Source: Mycobacterium asiaticum (GTDB lineage: Bacteria; Actinomycetota; Actinomycetes; Mycobacteriales; Mycobacteriaceae). Taken from it: DNA of 56,155 bases. A program made the position numbers and the translations under genes. The DNA lies in assembly GCF_001673315.1 (NCBI RefSeq), contig NZ_LZLQ01000142.1, positions 1 through 56,155 of the forward strand. The letters run 5' to 3'. Shown here one piece after another: positions 7,514-15,823 of the stretch. Position 1 is the first letter of the stretch, and every line of letters starts with the position of its first letter. Below the pieces are notes generated by a model. The model was not told where the DNA came from. It made no database searches and saw nothing but the letters and a program-made list of their open reading frames with translations.

Positions 7514-8535
7514 ATGCCTGCGGCGTCGGCGATTTCGCGGGCTCTGTGCACCCGTGCATCGATCCAGCTGGTATCCGGGGTGCCGGCCGAAGCCTTGTTC
7601 TGCGGCTGGTCCAGGGCGCGGCGCAGCACGCCTTCGGCGATGATTGCCAACTTCCAGAGCCCGAACGCATGCCAGTATTGCAGTGCGGCCGAATCACGGC
7701 CGGTGGCTTCCAGGTACAGCCGCGTCATCTCGGCGCGATCGGGAAACCCTTCCAGGGTCGACGGCGCATAGTCGCCGGGCTGAGCTTCGCCCGGTTCGGC
7801 CCAGTAGGTGAGCAACGAACCCATGTCCGCCAGCGGGTCACCCAGCGTGGACAGTTCCCAGTCCAGCGTCGCTACGATCGCTCCGGTCTCGGGTGAAGTA
7901 ATCAGGTTACGCAGATGAAAGTCCCCGTGTACCAAGCTGATTTCGCGTTGTTCAGGTGCGGCGGCAACCAGGCGGCGGGTGAGGTCGTCGAGTTCCGGCA
8001 ACTCCCGCATCTTGGATAATTCCCACTGTCCGGTCCAGCGCTTGAGTTGTCGCTGCGCATAAGGCTTATGACTGGCCAGGTCGGCCAGCCCCACCTCGCC
8101 GAGGTCGACGGCGTGAATCCGGGCCAGGGTGCGCGGGAGGTCCACCGCGATCTGACGACGGTGCTGCGGGGTCAGCGCTTCGGCAACGCTCATCGTATCG
8201 ACCACCAGGCCGTCAACGAACTGCATCAGGACCAACGGCACCTCAGAGAATTCTGAATCCGTCGTGGTTCCTAGGATTTGGGGGACCGGGACATCGGTCT
8301 CCTGCAGTGCTGCGATGATCCGGGCCTCCCGCAGCACGTCGTGTGCCGAAGCCAGCAGATGACCCAGCGGCGGACGGCGCAACACCCACGCCCGCCCGGC
8401 ACCGTCCTCGACGCGATAAGTCAGGTTGGATTGGCCGAGGCCGATCCGCCGGAAACCCAAGGGTGGCTCGAACTCGATGCCCAACTCGGTGAGCCAGCGG
8501 GCGATCGCGTCGGGGTCCAGGCCGACGACAGTCAC
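7510..8535 (-). CDS. APH-family phosphotransferase paired with acyl-CoA dehydrogenase
   Basis: A 341-residue aminoglycoside-phosphotransferase-fold kinase. It has the Brenner-type catalytic motif HGDFHLRN (His203, Asp205) and the metal motif LDWE (Asp225). The GTG start at 8535 overlaps the stop of the upstream acyl-CoA dehydrogenase (GTGA), so the two are coupled. In animals the same two domains are fused in ACAD10/ACAD11, and in Pseudomonas a kinase plus dehydrogenase pair handles 4-hydroxyacyl-CoA. This suggests a role in phosphorylating a hydroxyacyl-CoA before elimination rather than antibiotic resistance; that is inference from family and context. A longer open frame upstream of 8535 lies inside the neighbour and is not used. 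Confidence 0.85.
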   Translation of the reverse strand: MTVVGLDPDAIARWLTELGIEFEPPLGFRRIGLGQSNLTYRVEDGAGRAWVLRRPPLGHLLASAHDVLREARIIAALQETDVPVPQILGTTTDSEFSEVPLVLMQFVDGLVVDTMSVAEALTPQHRRQIAVDLPRTLARIHAVDLGEVGLADLASHKPYAQRQLKRWTGQWELSKMRELPELDDLTRRLVAAAPEQREISLVHGDFHLRNLITSPETGAIVATLDWELSTLGDPLADMGSLLTYWAEPGEAQPGDYAPSTLEGFPDRAEMTRLYLEATGRDSAALQYWHAFGLWKLAIIAEGVLRRALDQPQNKASAGTPDTSWIDARVHRAREIADAAGI

Positions 8536-9752
8536 TTGGGACCACCCTCGCGGTACTTGCGCAACTCCTGGCTGGCGATGGCTCGCTTGTGTACCTCGTC
8601 GGGTCCGTCGGCCAGGCGAAGGGTGCGCAGGTGAGCCCATGCCATCGCCAGCGGAAAGTCGTCGGTGACTCCGCCGCCGCCGTGTACCTGGATGGCGCGG
8701 TCGATGATCTTCAGGGCGATGTTGGGCGCGGCGACCTTGATTGCCGCGATCTCGGTGCGGGCCTGTTTGTTGCCCACCGTGTCCATCAGGTAAGCGGCTT
8801 TCATGGTGAGCAGCCGAATCATCTCGATCTCGATGCGGGCCTCGGCGATCCAGTCCCGAACGTTGGCGTTCTCGCTGATCGGCTTGCCGAAAGTGACGCG
8901 CGACTGGGCTCGCTTACACATCAGCTCCAAGGCACGCTCGGCCATACCGATCGCCCGCATGCAGTGGTGGATACGGCCCGGGCCGAGTCGGGCCTGGCTG
9001 ATCGCAAACCCCTCACCCTCGCCCTTGAGCACATCCTTGGTCGGCACCCGCACGTCCTCGAAGTCGATTTCAGCGTGCCCCTCGCGATCCTGATAGCCGA
9101 AGACGGATAGGTTGCGCCGGACCGTGACGCCAGGTGCGTCGATGGGCACCACCATCATCGATTGCTGCCGATGCGGTGCCGCGTTCGGATCAGTCTTGCC
9201 CATCACGATTAGCACCTTGCAGTTTCGGTGCATTCCGTTGGAGGCGAACCACTTCCGGCCGTTGAGCACATATTCGTCTCCGTCCCGCACCATCGACATC
9301 TCGACATTCGTCGCATCGGAACTGGCGACCGCGGGTTCGGTCATCGCGAAGGCCGAGCGGATCTTTCCGTCCAGCAGGGGCTTGAGGTAGCGCTCCTTGT
9401 GCTCGTCGCTGCCGAAAAGCGTGAAGACCTCCATGTTGCCGGTATCGGGGGCACTGCAGTTGCATGCCTCGGAGGCAAGATGGCTGCGGCCCATGATCTC
9501 GGCGAGGGGTGCGTATTCGAGGTTGGTCAGGCCGGGTCCCCACTCGGCGTGCGGATGAAAAAGATTCCACAGACCCCTTTTTCGCGCCTCAGCCTTGAGT
9601 TCCTCGAGGATCGGCGGATGGAAGTGCGGGTCCCCGTCGGCGCGCATCTGCTCGTCGTAGACGGCCTCGGCGGGGTAGACATGCGAATCCATGAATCCGC
9701 TCAGATCGGACTGGTACTGCTGGGCGCGCTCGGAAATAGCGAAGAGGGACAT
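8532..9752 (-). CDS. Acyl-CoA dehydrogenase (ACAD11-like FadE)
   Basis: A 406-residue flavin acyl-CoA dehydrogenase from the ATG at 9752; a GTG at 9782 would add ten residues. It begins with the N-terminal helix SERAQQYQSDLSGFMDSHVYP typical of the long-chain ACAD11-like branch. The FAD-binding segment FAMTEPAVASSDATN and the C-terminal QVHGGGGVTDDFPLA block are intact. The MTGSVSQ extension has no ribosome-binding site. It is the first gene of a two-gene unit with the coupled APH-family kinase. The substrate is not readable from sequence; the pairing hints at hydroxylated acyl-CoA. The 24-bp inverted repeat lies about 100 bases upstream and separates it from icd2. Confidence 0.88.
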   Translation of the reverse strand: MSLFAISERAQQYQSDLSGFMDSHVYPAEAVYDEQMRADGDPHFHPPILEELKAEARKRGLWNLFHPHAEWGPGLTNLEYAPLAEIMGRSHLASEACNCSAPDTGNMEVFTLFGSDEHKERYLKPLLDGKIRSAFAMTEPAVASSDATNVEMSMVRDGDEYVLNGRKWFASNGMHRNCKVLIVMGKTDPNAAPHRQQSMMVVPIDAPGVTVRRNLSVFGYQDREGHAEIDFEDVRVPTKDVLKGEGEGFAISQARLGPGRIHHCMRAIGMAERALELMCKRAQSRVTFGKPISENANVRDWIAEARIEIEMIRLLTMKAAYLMDTVGNKQARTEIAAIKVAAPNIALKIIDRAIQVHGGGGVTDDFPLAMAWAHLRTLRLADGPDEVHKRAIASQELRKYREGGPK

Positions 9753-9850
9753 ACCAAGAGTCTGGCTTACTGAACCGGTCACGCCGGGCTCGGTAGCCGC
9801 AGATGCTGCTTGGCGGCAAGCTCCTCGTCGTCGATTCGAACCAGGCTAAG

Positions 9851-9914
9851 CCGCGAGCAGACGCAGAATCGCACTGCAGCGTGTCGTCTTGTGCGATTCT
9901 GCGTCTGCTCGCGG
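9851..9914. terminator. 24-bp perfect inverted repeat downstream of icd2
   Basis: The left arm 9851-9874 and right arm 9891-9914 are perfect reverse complements over 24 bases with a 16-base loop. The left arm begins CCGCGAGCAGACGCAGAATC. It lies 11 bases past the icd2 stop and could end icd2 transcription as a very stable hairpin, though no T tract follows. It may equally be a dispersed mycobacterial palindromic repeat. The symmetry is certain; the function is inferred. Confidence 0.7.
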
Positions 9915-9925
9915 TGTACGGAGTG

Positions 9926-12163
9926 TTACTCCCGGATGTCGTCCAGGGCGTCGTTGAGCGTCTTGCTCGGCCGCATCACGGCCGCGGTCTTCTCCGCGTC
10001 CGGGTAGTAGTAGCCGCCGATGTCGACCTCCTCACCCTGCGCTTTGTTCAGTTCGGAGACAATCTTCTCTTCGTTCTTGCCTAACGTGTCGGCGAGGCTG
10101 CCGAAATGCTTCTTCAGTTCCTTGTCGTCGTCCTGGCCGGCGAGTTCCTGCGCCCAGTACAGCGCGAGGTAGAACTGGCTGCCCCGGTTGTCCAGCTCAC
10201 CGGTCTTGCGGGACGGGCCCTTGTCGTTCTCCAGCAGTTTGCCGATCGCGGAATCCAGGGTCTTGCCCAGGATCTTGGCCCGCTCGTTGCCGGTCTTGAT
10301 CCCGATGTCCTCGAAACAGGCGCCCAAAGCCAGGAACTCGCCGAGGGAATCCCAGCGCAGGTGATTCTCCTCCACCAATTGATGGACGTGCTTTGGAGCC
10401 GAACCGCCCGCGCCGGTTTCATACAGTCCACCGCCCTTCATCAACGGAACGATGGACAGCATCTTGGCGCTGGTTCCGAGTTCCAGGATCGGGAACAGGT
10501 CGGTGAGGTAGTCGCGCAGGATGTTGCCGGTCGCGGCGATGGTGTCCAGCCCGCGGATCAGCCGTTCGAGCGTGTAACGCATGGACCGAACCTGCGACAT
10601 GATCTGGATGTCCAGGCCTTCGGTGTCGTGATCCTTCAGGTACGTCTGGACCTTCTTGATCAGTTCGTTCTCGTGCGGCCGGTACGGGTCGAGCCAGAAC
10701 AGCACCGGCATCCCGGAGTTCCGTGCGCGGTTGACGGCCAACTTCACCCAGTCGCGGATCGGTTCATCCCGCACGATGGGCATCCGCCAGATGTCGCCTT
10801 CCTCCACGTTCTGGGTGAGCAGCACTTCACCGGTCTCCAGGTCGATGATGTCGGCGACGCCGTCCTCGGAGATTTCGAACGTCTTGTCGTGCGAGCCGTA
10901 CTCTTCGGCCTGCTGGGCCATCAGACCCACGTTGGGTACGGTGCCCATCGTCGTCGGGTCGAACTGGCCGTTCGTCTTGCAGAAGTTGATGATCTCCTGG
11001 TAGATCCGGGAAAAAGTGGACTCTGGGTTGACCGCCTTGGTGTCCTTCTGCCGCCCGTCGGCGCCGTACATCTTGCCGCCGGCGCGAATCATCGCAGGCA
11101 TGGAGGCGTCGACGATCACGTCGCTGGGCGAATGGAAGTTGGAAATCCCCTTGGCGGAATCGACCATCGCCAATTCGGGGCGGTGCTCGTGGCAGGCGTG
11201 TAGATCCCGAATGATCTCGTCGTGCTGTGAGGCGGGCAGCGACTTGATCTTGTCGTAGAGATCGACCAAGCCGTTGTTGACGTTGACGCCCAACTCGTCG
11301 AAGAGTTTCCCGTGCTTGTCGAAAGCGTCTTTGTAGAAGACCTTGACCGCGTGCCCGAAGACGATCGGGTGCGAAACCTTCATCATGGTCGCCTTGACGT
11401 GCAGGGAGAACATCACGCCGGTCTTGTGCGCGTCCTCCATCTGCTCCTCGTAGAACTCGAGCAGAGCTTTCTTACTCATGAACATGCTGTCGATGACGTC
11501 GCCCTCCAGCAGCGACACCTTGGGCTTGAGTTCAAGGGTCTCGCCGCTCTTGGTCGTCAACACCATCTTCACGTTGCGGGCGCGGTCCAGCGTCATCGAC
11601 TTCTCCCCGTGGTAGAAGTCGCCGCGCTTCATGGTCGCGACGTGGGTGCGGGAAGCCATCGACCACTCACCCATGGTGTGTGGATGTTTGCGGGCGTATT
11701 CCTTGACCGCCTGGGGGGCGCGACGGTCGGAGTTCCCTTCGCGCAGGACCGGGTTCACCGCGCTGCCCAGGACGTTGGCGTAGCGCTGACGGATCTTCTT
11801 TTCCTCGTCCGTCTTGGGGTTGCCCGGGAAGTCCGGAATCTTGTAGCCCTTGCCCTGCAACTCTTTGATGGCCGCGACCAACTGCGGCACCGAGGCGCTG
11901 ATGTTGGGCAGTTTGATGATGTTGGTGTCCGGGTCCTGGGTCAGCTTGCCCAGTTCGGCCAGGTTGTCGGGGACGCGCTGATCTTCGTCCAACTCGTCGG
12001 GGAACAAGGCGAGAATGCGAGCGGCCACGGAGATGTCGCTGGTTTTGATCTTGATGCCCGCGGGCTCGGCGAAGGCACGCACAATCGGAAGGAAGGCGTA
12101 GGTCGCCAGCATTGGCGCCTCGTCGGTCAGCGTGTAAATGATGGTCGGCTGTTCGGCGCTCAT
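9926..12163 (-). CDS. icd2: Monomeric NADP-dependent isocitrate dehydrogenase
   Basis: This enzyme oxidises isocitrate to 2-oxoglutarate with NADP in the TCA cycle, at the branch with the glyoxylate shunt. At 745 residues it has the full length of the monomeric class and of M. tuberculosis Icd2 (Rv0066c). It begins with the class hallmark IIYTLTDEAPMLATYAFLPI and carries the phosphoisocitrate-loop region LPNISASVPQL and VIVDASMPAMIRAGGKM. A GGGAG ribosome-binding site lies seven to eight bases before the ATG. It stands alone: a convergent-free 3' end with a strong hairpin, and a divergent lipoprotein hydrolase upstream. Confidence 0.97.
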   Translation of the reverse strand: MSAEQPTIIYTLTDEAPMLATYAFLPIVRAFAEPAGIKIKTSDISVAARILALFPDELDEDQRVPDNLAELGKLTQDPDTNIIKLPNISASVPQLVAAIKELQGKGYKIPDFPGNPKTDEEKKIRQRYANVLGSAVNPVLREGNSDRRAPQAVKEYARKHPHTMGEWSMASRTHVATMKRGDFYHGEKSMTLDRARNVKMVLTTKSGETLELKPKVSLLEGDVIDSMFMSKKALLEFYEEQMEDAHKTGVMFSLHVKATMMKVSHPIVFGHAVKVFYKDAFDKHGKLFDELGVNVNNGLVDLYDKIKSLPASQHDEIIRDLHACHEHRPELAMVDSAKGISNFHSPSDVIVDASMPAMIRAGGKMYGADGRQKDTKAVNPESTFSRIYQEIINFCKTNGQFDPTTMGTVPNVGLMAQQAEEYGSHDKTFEISEDGVADIIDLETGEVLLTQNVEEGDIWRMPIVRDEPIRDWVKLAVNRARNSGMPVLFWLDPYRPHENELIKKVQTYLKDHDTEGLDIQIMSQVRSMRYTLERLIRGLDTIAATGNILRDYLTDLFPILELGTSAKMLSIVPLMKGGGLYETGAGGSAPKHVHQLVEENHLRWDSLGEFLALGACFEDIGIKTGNERAKILGKTLDSAIGKLLENDKGPSRKTGELDNRGSQFYLALYWAQELAGQDDDKELKKHFGSLADTLGKNEEKIVSELNKAQGEEVDIGGYYYPDAEKTAAVMRPSKTLNDALDDIRE

Positions 12164-12340
12164 ACGTATTCTCCCGGCGTCAGTGTCGGTCAGATTCTGG
12201 GCTTACTTCATCGCCAGCCACAACAGCGACCCTAACGCACGGCCGACACCGGAGATCGAGACAGACGCCGCACTCAGGGCGGGTACAGACACTTTAGGAA
12301 CTCAGCCGGAATCCGCGAGGGGACGTCTATCGCCGTCGCG

Positions 12341-12364
12341 ACCGGGTTTGCGTGGCAACCCGGT
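12341..12364. promoter_or_regulatory. Inverted repeat ACCGGGTT-N8-AACCCGGT
   Basis: Perfect 8-bp arms (12341-12348 and 12357-12364) with an 8-base loop lie in the icd2/hydrolase divergent region, 76 bases before the hydrolase start and 178 bases upstream of icd2. It could be a regulator site or an mRNA leader hairpin. Nothing else is recognisable in the 276-base intergenic region. Confidence 0.4.
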
Positions 12365-12439
12365 ATGCCCCGACACCTCGATCGGCGGCCTCCCCAGGTA
12401 CGCCGTCCGCCGAATTCTCAGTGCCGCCACAATGGCCGG

Positions 12440-13369
12440 ATGCGCCCGTTGACGATCCTGCTGACGACGGCACTGCTTCTTGCGTCTGCGGGGTGTGGTG
12501 CCAGACCACCGGGCAAACCGCCCGCTGCCGCCGTTGCGGGCGACTTCACCGGTTCGGTCGAGATCGGCAACGGACACCACCTGTACCTCGAATGTCACGG
12601 CAGCGGCGGTCCCACCATCATTTTGGAATCCGGCTACCACAACTCGGCGGACCCGTGGAACCAATCCGATGCGGCCGCACCGGCGGTTGGCCCGGCCGTG
12701 CTGCCGGCCCTGGCCCGTGGCCATCGGGTCTGCGCGTACGACCGCCCCGGAACCTTGCGCCATTCCGACCCGCCCACCATCGCCGAGCGCAGTTCACCGG
12801 TACCGATGCCCCGTACCGCCGCCGACGTGGTGGCGGACCTACATGCTTTGCTGGAAGCCGGACACGTCCCCAGCCCGTATGTCCTCGTCGGGCATTCCCT
12901 GGGTGGGCTGTTCATTCGGCTCTATGCCCAGACCCATCCGGAACAGGTCCGGGGACTGGTGTTCGTCGATGCCTTCGGCGTCGAAATACCGGACCTGATG
13001 GGATCGGACTGGCCCGCGTACCGACAGGCGCTCGACGCCGCGCCGCCGCAGTTGAAGGATCCGTCGTCGTTCGAAGTGGTCGACATCGATCGCAGTGTGG
13101 CGCAGGTGGCGGCCGCTCCCAGCTTTCCGCCGGTGCCGACGGTCGTCTTGACCCGGACGGAGCCCTTCACTATTCCGCCGGATCTGCCGGCCGACAAGAG
13201 CGCGAAGTTGGAGCAGGCCTGGCGCGACGCCGCTGCCGCACTCGTCGCGCTACGGCCACAGACGCCCTACATCGAGGCCAGCGGCAGCGACCACTTCGTT
13301 CAGATTCACCAACCTGACTTGGTCGCGGCCGCCGCCGAATTGGTGATTCAACGGTCCCCGACCCACTAA
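12440..13369 (+). CDS. Alpha/beta-hydrolase lipoprotein
   Basis: A 309-residue secreted hydrolase. The start at 12440 gives a clear lipoprotein signal peptide ending LLASAGC, with Cys19 or so as the lipidated residue; an upstream ATG would bury this signal. The nucleophile elbow is VGHSLGG, the acid may be the Asp in LVFVDAFG, and the His lies in GSDHFVQ near residue 285. The substrate could be an ester or lipid at the cell surface and is not predictable. Its stop overlaps by four bases the stop of the convergent flavoprotein gene. Confidence 0.8.
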   Translation: MRPLTILLTTALLLASAGCGARPPGKPPAAAVAGDFTGSVEIGNGHHLYLECHGSGGPTIILESGYHNSADPWNQSDAAAPAVGPAVLPALARGHRVCAYDRPGTLRHSDPPTIAERSSPVPMPRTAADVVADLHALLEAGHVPSPYVLVGHSLGGLFIRLYAQTHPEQVRGLVFVDAFGVEIPDLMGSDWPAYRQALDAAPPQLKDPSSFEVVDIDRSVAQVAAAPSFPPVPTVVLTRTEPFTIPPDLPADKSAKLEQAWRDAAAALVALRPQTPYIEASGSDHFVQIHQPDLVAAAAELVIQRSPTH

Positions 13370-14961
13370 GCGTGTGTCGCAGCGCATCTCCCGGCGCGAC
13401 GACCGGCAAACACGCAGTCGGCCAGCGAGAGCCCGCTGACATAGGAATTGGAGCAGATCCCGGTCGCGGTGCGTCCCGCGCTGAACAACCCGGGAATCGG
13501 GGCGCCGGATTCGTCGAGCACGGCGCCGGTGCCCTCGTCAACGCGGATACCACCGAGGGTCAGCATCGGCGTGGGATTGATCAGACTGGGCCGAACGGAG
13601 ACATTCAGCAGCCGGTACGGACCCGGGCCGACTCGACGGACGAAGTCGGCGGGTTTGCCCGCCGGATCCGGCGCGCCGTCATCGATGGCGTTGTTGTGCG
13701 CTTCGACGGTAGCCGCCAGACCGTCGGGGTCGATGGCACAACGTTCGGCCACCTCGCGCAGCGAATCGCCTTTCACCGAATCGAACAACATCAGCGCTGC
13801 GGACTGAGCGCGCTGAAACCATAACGGCTGCTTGATCATTTGCCGTCGCGCCTCTTTCATCAGCGCGGCATCAGCCAGGATCCAGCCCTTCCCGTCGTGC
13901 TGTCGCACCAACGCATGCCCTACCGCCGCACCGTAACGACTCTCGTCGATCACCCGGCGACCGTGTTGGTCGACGATGAGCGCGTTGATGAAAGCGCTTG
14001 GCGGCGTGATGAAGCGCCAGGCCGAGATGTTGTCCATCCGTTCGGCGACGGCTCCCACGCTCTGTGCCAGCGCGATGCCGCTGCCGTCGTCACCGCTGGT
14101 GCCCAGTTGCATTCCGCCGAGGTACTGCGGAGCGAACCGCTCGATCCAGTCAGTGTTGGCCATATACCCGCCGGCACAGATGATTACGGCGCGGCGGGCT
14201 CGGATCTGCACTGGCCGCGAATATCGCCGCTCGATGTTGCGGAGGCGACGTTCGACTGCCGAGCGCAGCGGCGGGTAGTAGACGCCCGGTTTGGTCGACA
14301 GTCCGGCCAGCCGGGCATACAGACGTCGGACCCGGGGTGGCGCGTCATGCAGGGTCGTTGCCTGCACACCGCATACCCGGCCGGAGGGTTCCTGGATCAG
14401 CTGGGTGACGCGCGTATGGGGCCGGAGCCGAACACCAAGGGCGAGTGCGGATTTGGCCAACGGCGCGTACATCATTTTTCCGGACACGCCCTTACCCTTC
14501 ACGCGGTGCCCGCGTTGGACCGGTGGGGTGTGCGCCCGGAAGGCGCCGGAGTTCTCGCTGCCCGAGTGATACAGGTAGTAACGATTGTTCGGATAGGAAG
14601 TCTTGTAGGGGCACAGCGTGGAATCAAACGGGACGCCGTAGTCGCTGAGCCAGCGGATCATCTCCGGGCTACCCGCCACGAAGGATTCCAGGGTCTGCGG
14701 GCTGACGGCGTCGCCGACCTCGAGCCGAAGGTACGTCAGCATCTGCTCGGCGCTGTCCTGGACACCGGCTTGCTGCTGAACGGCGGTGCCGGCGCCCGCG
14801 TAGATGATTCCGCCCGACACCGCCGTCGAACCGCCCCCATTGGCGCGGTCGACCGCGATCACGTCGGCCCCCTGCTCGCGCGCGGCGATCGCCGCGCAGG
14901 CGCCCGCCGCACCGAATCCGACCACCACTACGTCGGCCACCCATTCGACGTCCGCGTCCAC
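13366..14961 (-). CDS. FAD-dependent dehydrogenase, ketosteroid-dehydrogenase/fumarate-reductase fold
   Basis: A 531-residue flavoprotein with the N-terminal dinucleotide-binding motif VVVVGFGAAGACAA, the GGGSTAVSGGIIYAG loop, and the C-terminal GLFSAGRTATGICSNSYVSGLS FAD block typical of the 3-ketosteroid dehydrogenase/fumarate reductase group. It probably oxidises or reduces a C=C bond next to a carbonyl; the substrate is unknown. The GTG start at 14961 follows the PP2C phosphatase stop by two bases, so they are co-transcribed. The cytochrome P450 further upstream on the same strand supports an oxidative pathway. No signal peptide is seen. Confidence 0.8.
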   Translation of the reverse strand: MDADVEWVADVVVVGFGAAGACAAIAAREQGADVIAVDRANGGGSTAVSGGIIYAGAGTAVQQQAGVQDSAEQMLTYLRLEVGDAVSPQTLESFVAGSPEMIRWLSDYGVPFDSTLCPYKTSYPNNRYYLYHSGSENSGAFRAHTPPVQRGHRVKGKGVSGKMMYAPLAKSALALGVRLRPHTRVTQLIQEPSGRVCGVQATTLHDAPPRVRRLYARLAGLSTKPGVYYPPLRSAVERRLRNIERRYSRPVQIRARRAVIICAGGYMANTDWIERFAPQYLGGMQLGTSGDDGSGIALAQSVGAVAERMDNISAWRFITPPSAFINALIVDQHGRRVIDESRYGAAVGHALVRQHDGKGWILADAALMKEARRQMIKQPLWFQRAQSAALMLFDSVKGDSLREVAERCAIDPDGLAATVEAHNNAIDDGAPDPAGKPADFVRRVGPGPYRLLNVSVRPSLINPTPMLTLGGIRVDEGTGAVLDESGAPIPGLFSAGRTATGICSNSYVSGLSLADCVFAGRRAGRCAATHA

Positions 14962-14963
14962 GG

Positions 14964-15749
14964 TCAGTCCTCACCCAAAGTGCGGTCTCCATCGATATCA
15001 CCGATATCGATGACCACCGCGGTGACGTTGTCCGGACCGCCCGCTTTCAGGGCGGCCTCAACCAGACCCGCACAGGCATCGTCGGGATCGGGATGGGCTT
15101 CGAGTGTCTCGGCCAAGGCGGCATCGGTGACCACGCCGTGTAAACCGTCTGTGGAAAGCAATAGCCGGTCACCCGGGGACAGGTCGACCGCGGTGGCATC
15201 GGGTAAAGCGCACGGCAGCATCGCGACGTGCCGGGTGAGGGTGGCCCGCGACGGGTGTCTTTCGGCGTCTTCGGGGGCGACTTCGCCCGCATCGATCAGG
15301 TCCTGGATCACACTGTGGTCGCGGGTCAGTTGCCGCAATTGCCCCTCGCGCAACAGATAAGCGCGGCTGTCACCGAGATGAGCCACCAACGCCCGCGACC
15401 CCGCCACAACGGCCGCGACCACTGTGGTGTTGGAGCCGGCCGCGCGGACGTCGGTCCGGGCATAGGCACGGAAGTCGTCGCAGTATTCGACCACCGCGCG
15501 CCGCAGCAGGTCGGCCGCATCCTCGGCGTCGACATTTTCCGGATTATCGACGTTTTCCGGATTGAGGTGCCGGTCTACATATGTCGGCAGTAGCTCGACC
15601 ACCAGGGCAGCGGCGAGCCCCCCGTCGGTGCTGCACGCCACGCCATCAGCGATGACGAACAACGACTGTTCCGGGGCGGCGCCCCAGCGGTCCTGATTGC
15701 TGGATCGAAGGTGGCCGATGTCGGACAGACCTGCGAACCGCACGTCCAT
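14964..15749 (-). CDS. PP2C-family serine/threonine phosphatase
   Basis: A 261-residue PPM phosphatase without transmembrane or sensor domains. Metal and catalytic motifs appear in order: SDIGHLRSSNQD, VIADGVACSTDGG, HLGDSRAYLL, LLLSTDGLHGV, and GGPDNVTAVV. The second motif replaces the common DGMGGH with DGVACST, a variation seen in some active members. It would reverse Ser/Thr kinase signalling; no kinase gene is present in the window. It is followed after two bases by the FAD dehydrogenase gene and lies 74 bases after the P450 gene. A GGCGGAG-like ribosome-binding site precedes the ATG. Confidence 0.88.
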   Translation of the reverse strand: MDVRFAGLSDIGHLRSSNQDRWGAAPEQSLFVIADGVACSTDGGLAAALVVELLPTYVDRHLNPENVDNPENVDAEDAADLLRRAVVEYCDDFRAYARTDVRAAGSNTTVVAAVVAGSRALVAHLGDSRAYLLREGQLRQLTRDHSVIQDLIDAGEVAPEDAERHPSRATLTRHVAMLPCALPDATAVDLSPGDRLLLSTDGLHGVVTDAALAETLEAHPDPDDACAGLVEAALKAGGPDNVTAVVIDIGDIDGDRTLGED

Positions 15750-15823
15750 CCACTCCGCCTTTGTTCGGTCTCCAGCACTCGAGTTGCGGCCATCCTAGTG
15801 ACCCGGTGCTGGCGAAACCCAAA

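Noticed and set aside
7510..8535. Aminoglycoside resistance gene
   Set aside because: The fold is right, but coupling to an acyl-CoA dehydrogenase and the ACAD10/11 parallel point to metabolism.
10106..11203. A 365-codon frame antisense to icd2
   Set aside because: It is a shadow of a fully conserved enzyme and shows no recognisable motif.
13840..15360. A 506-codon plus-strand frame over the flavoprotein and PP2C genes
   Set aside because: Both minus-strand genes have intact motifs; the frame's protein is compositionally odd and crosses a gene boundary.
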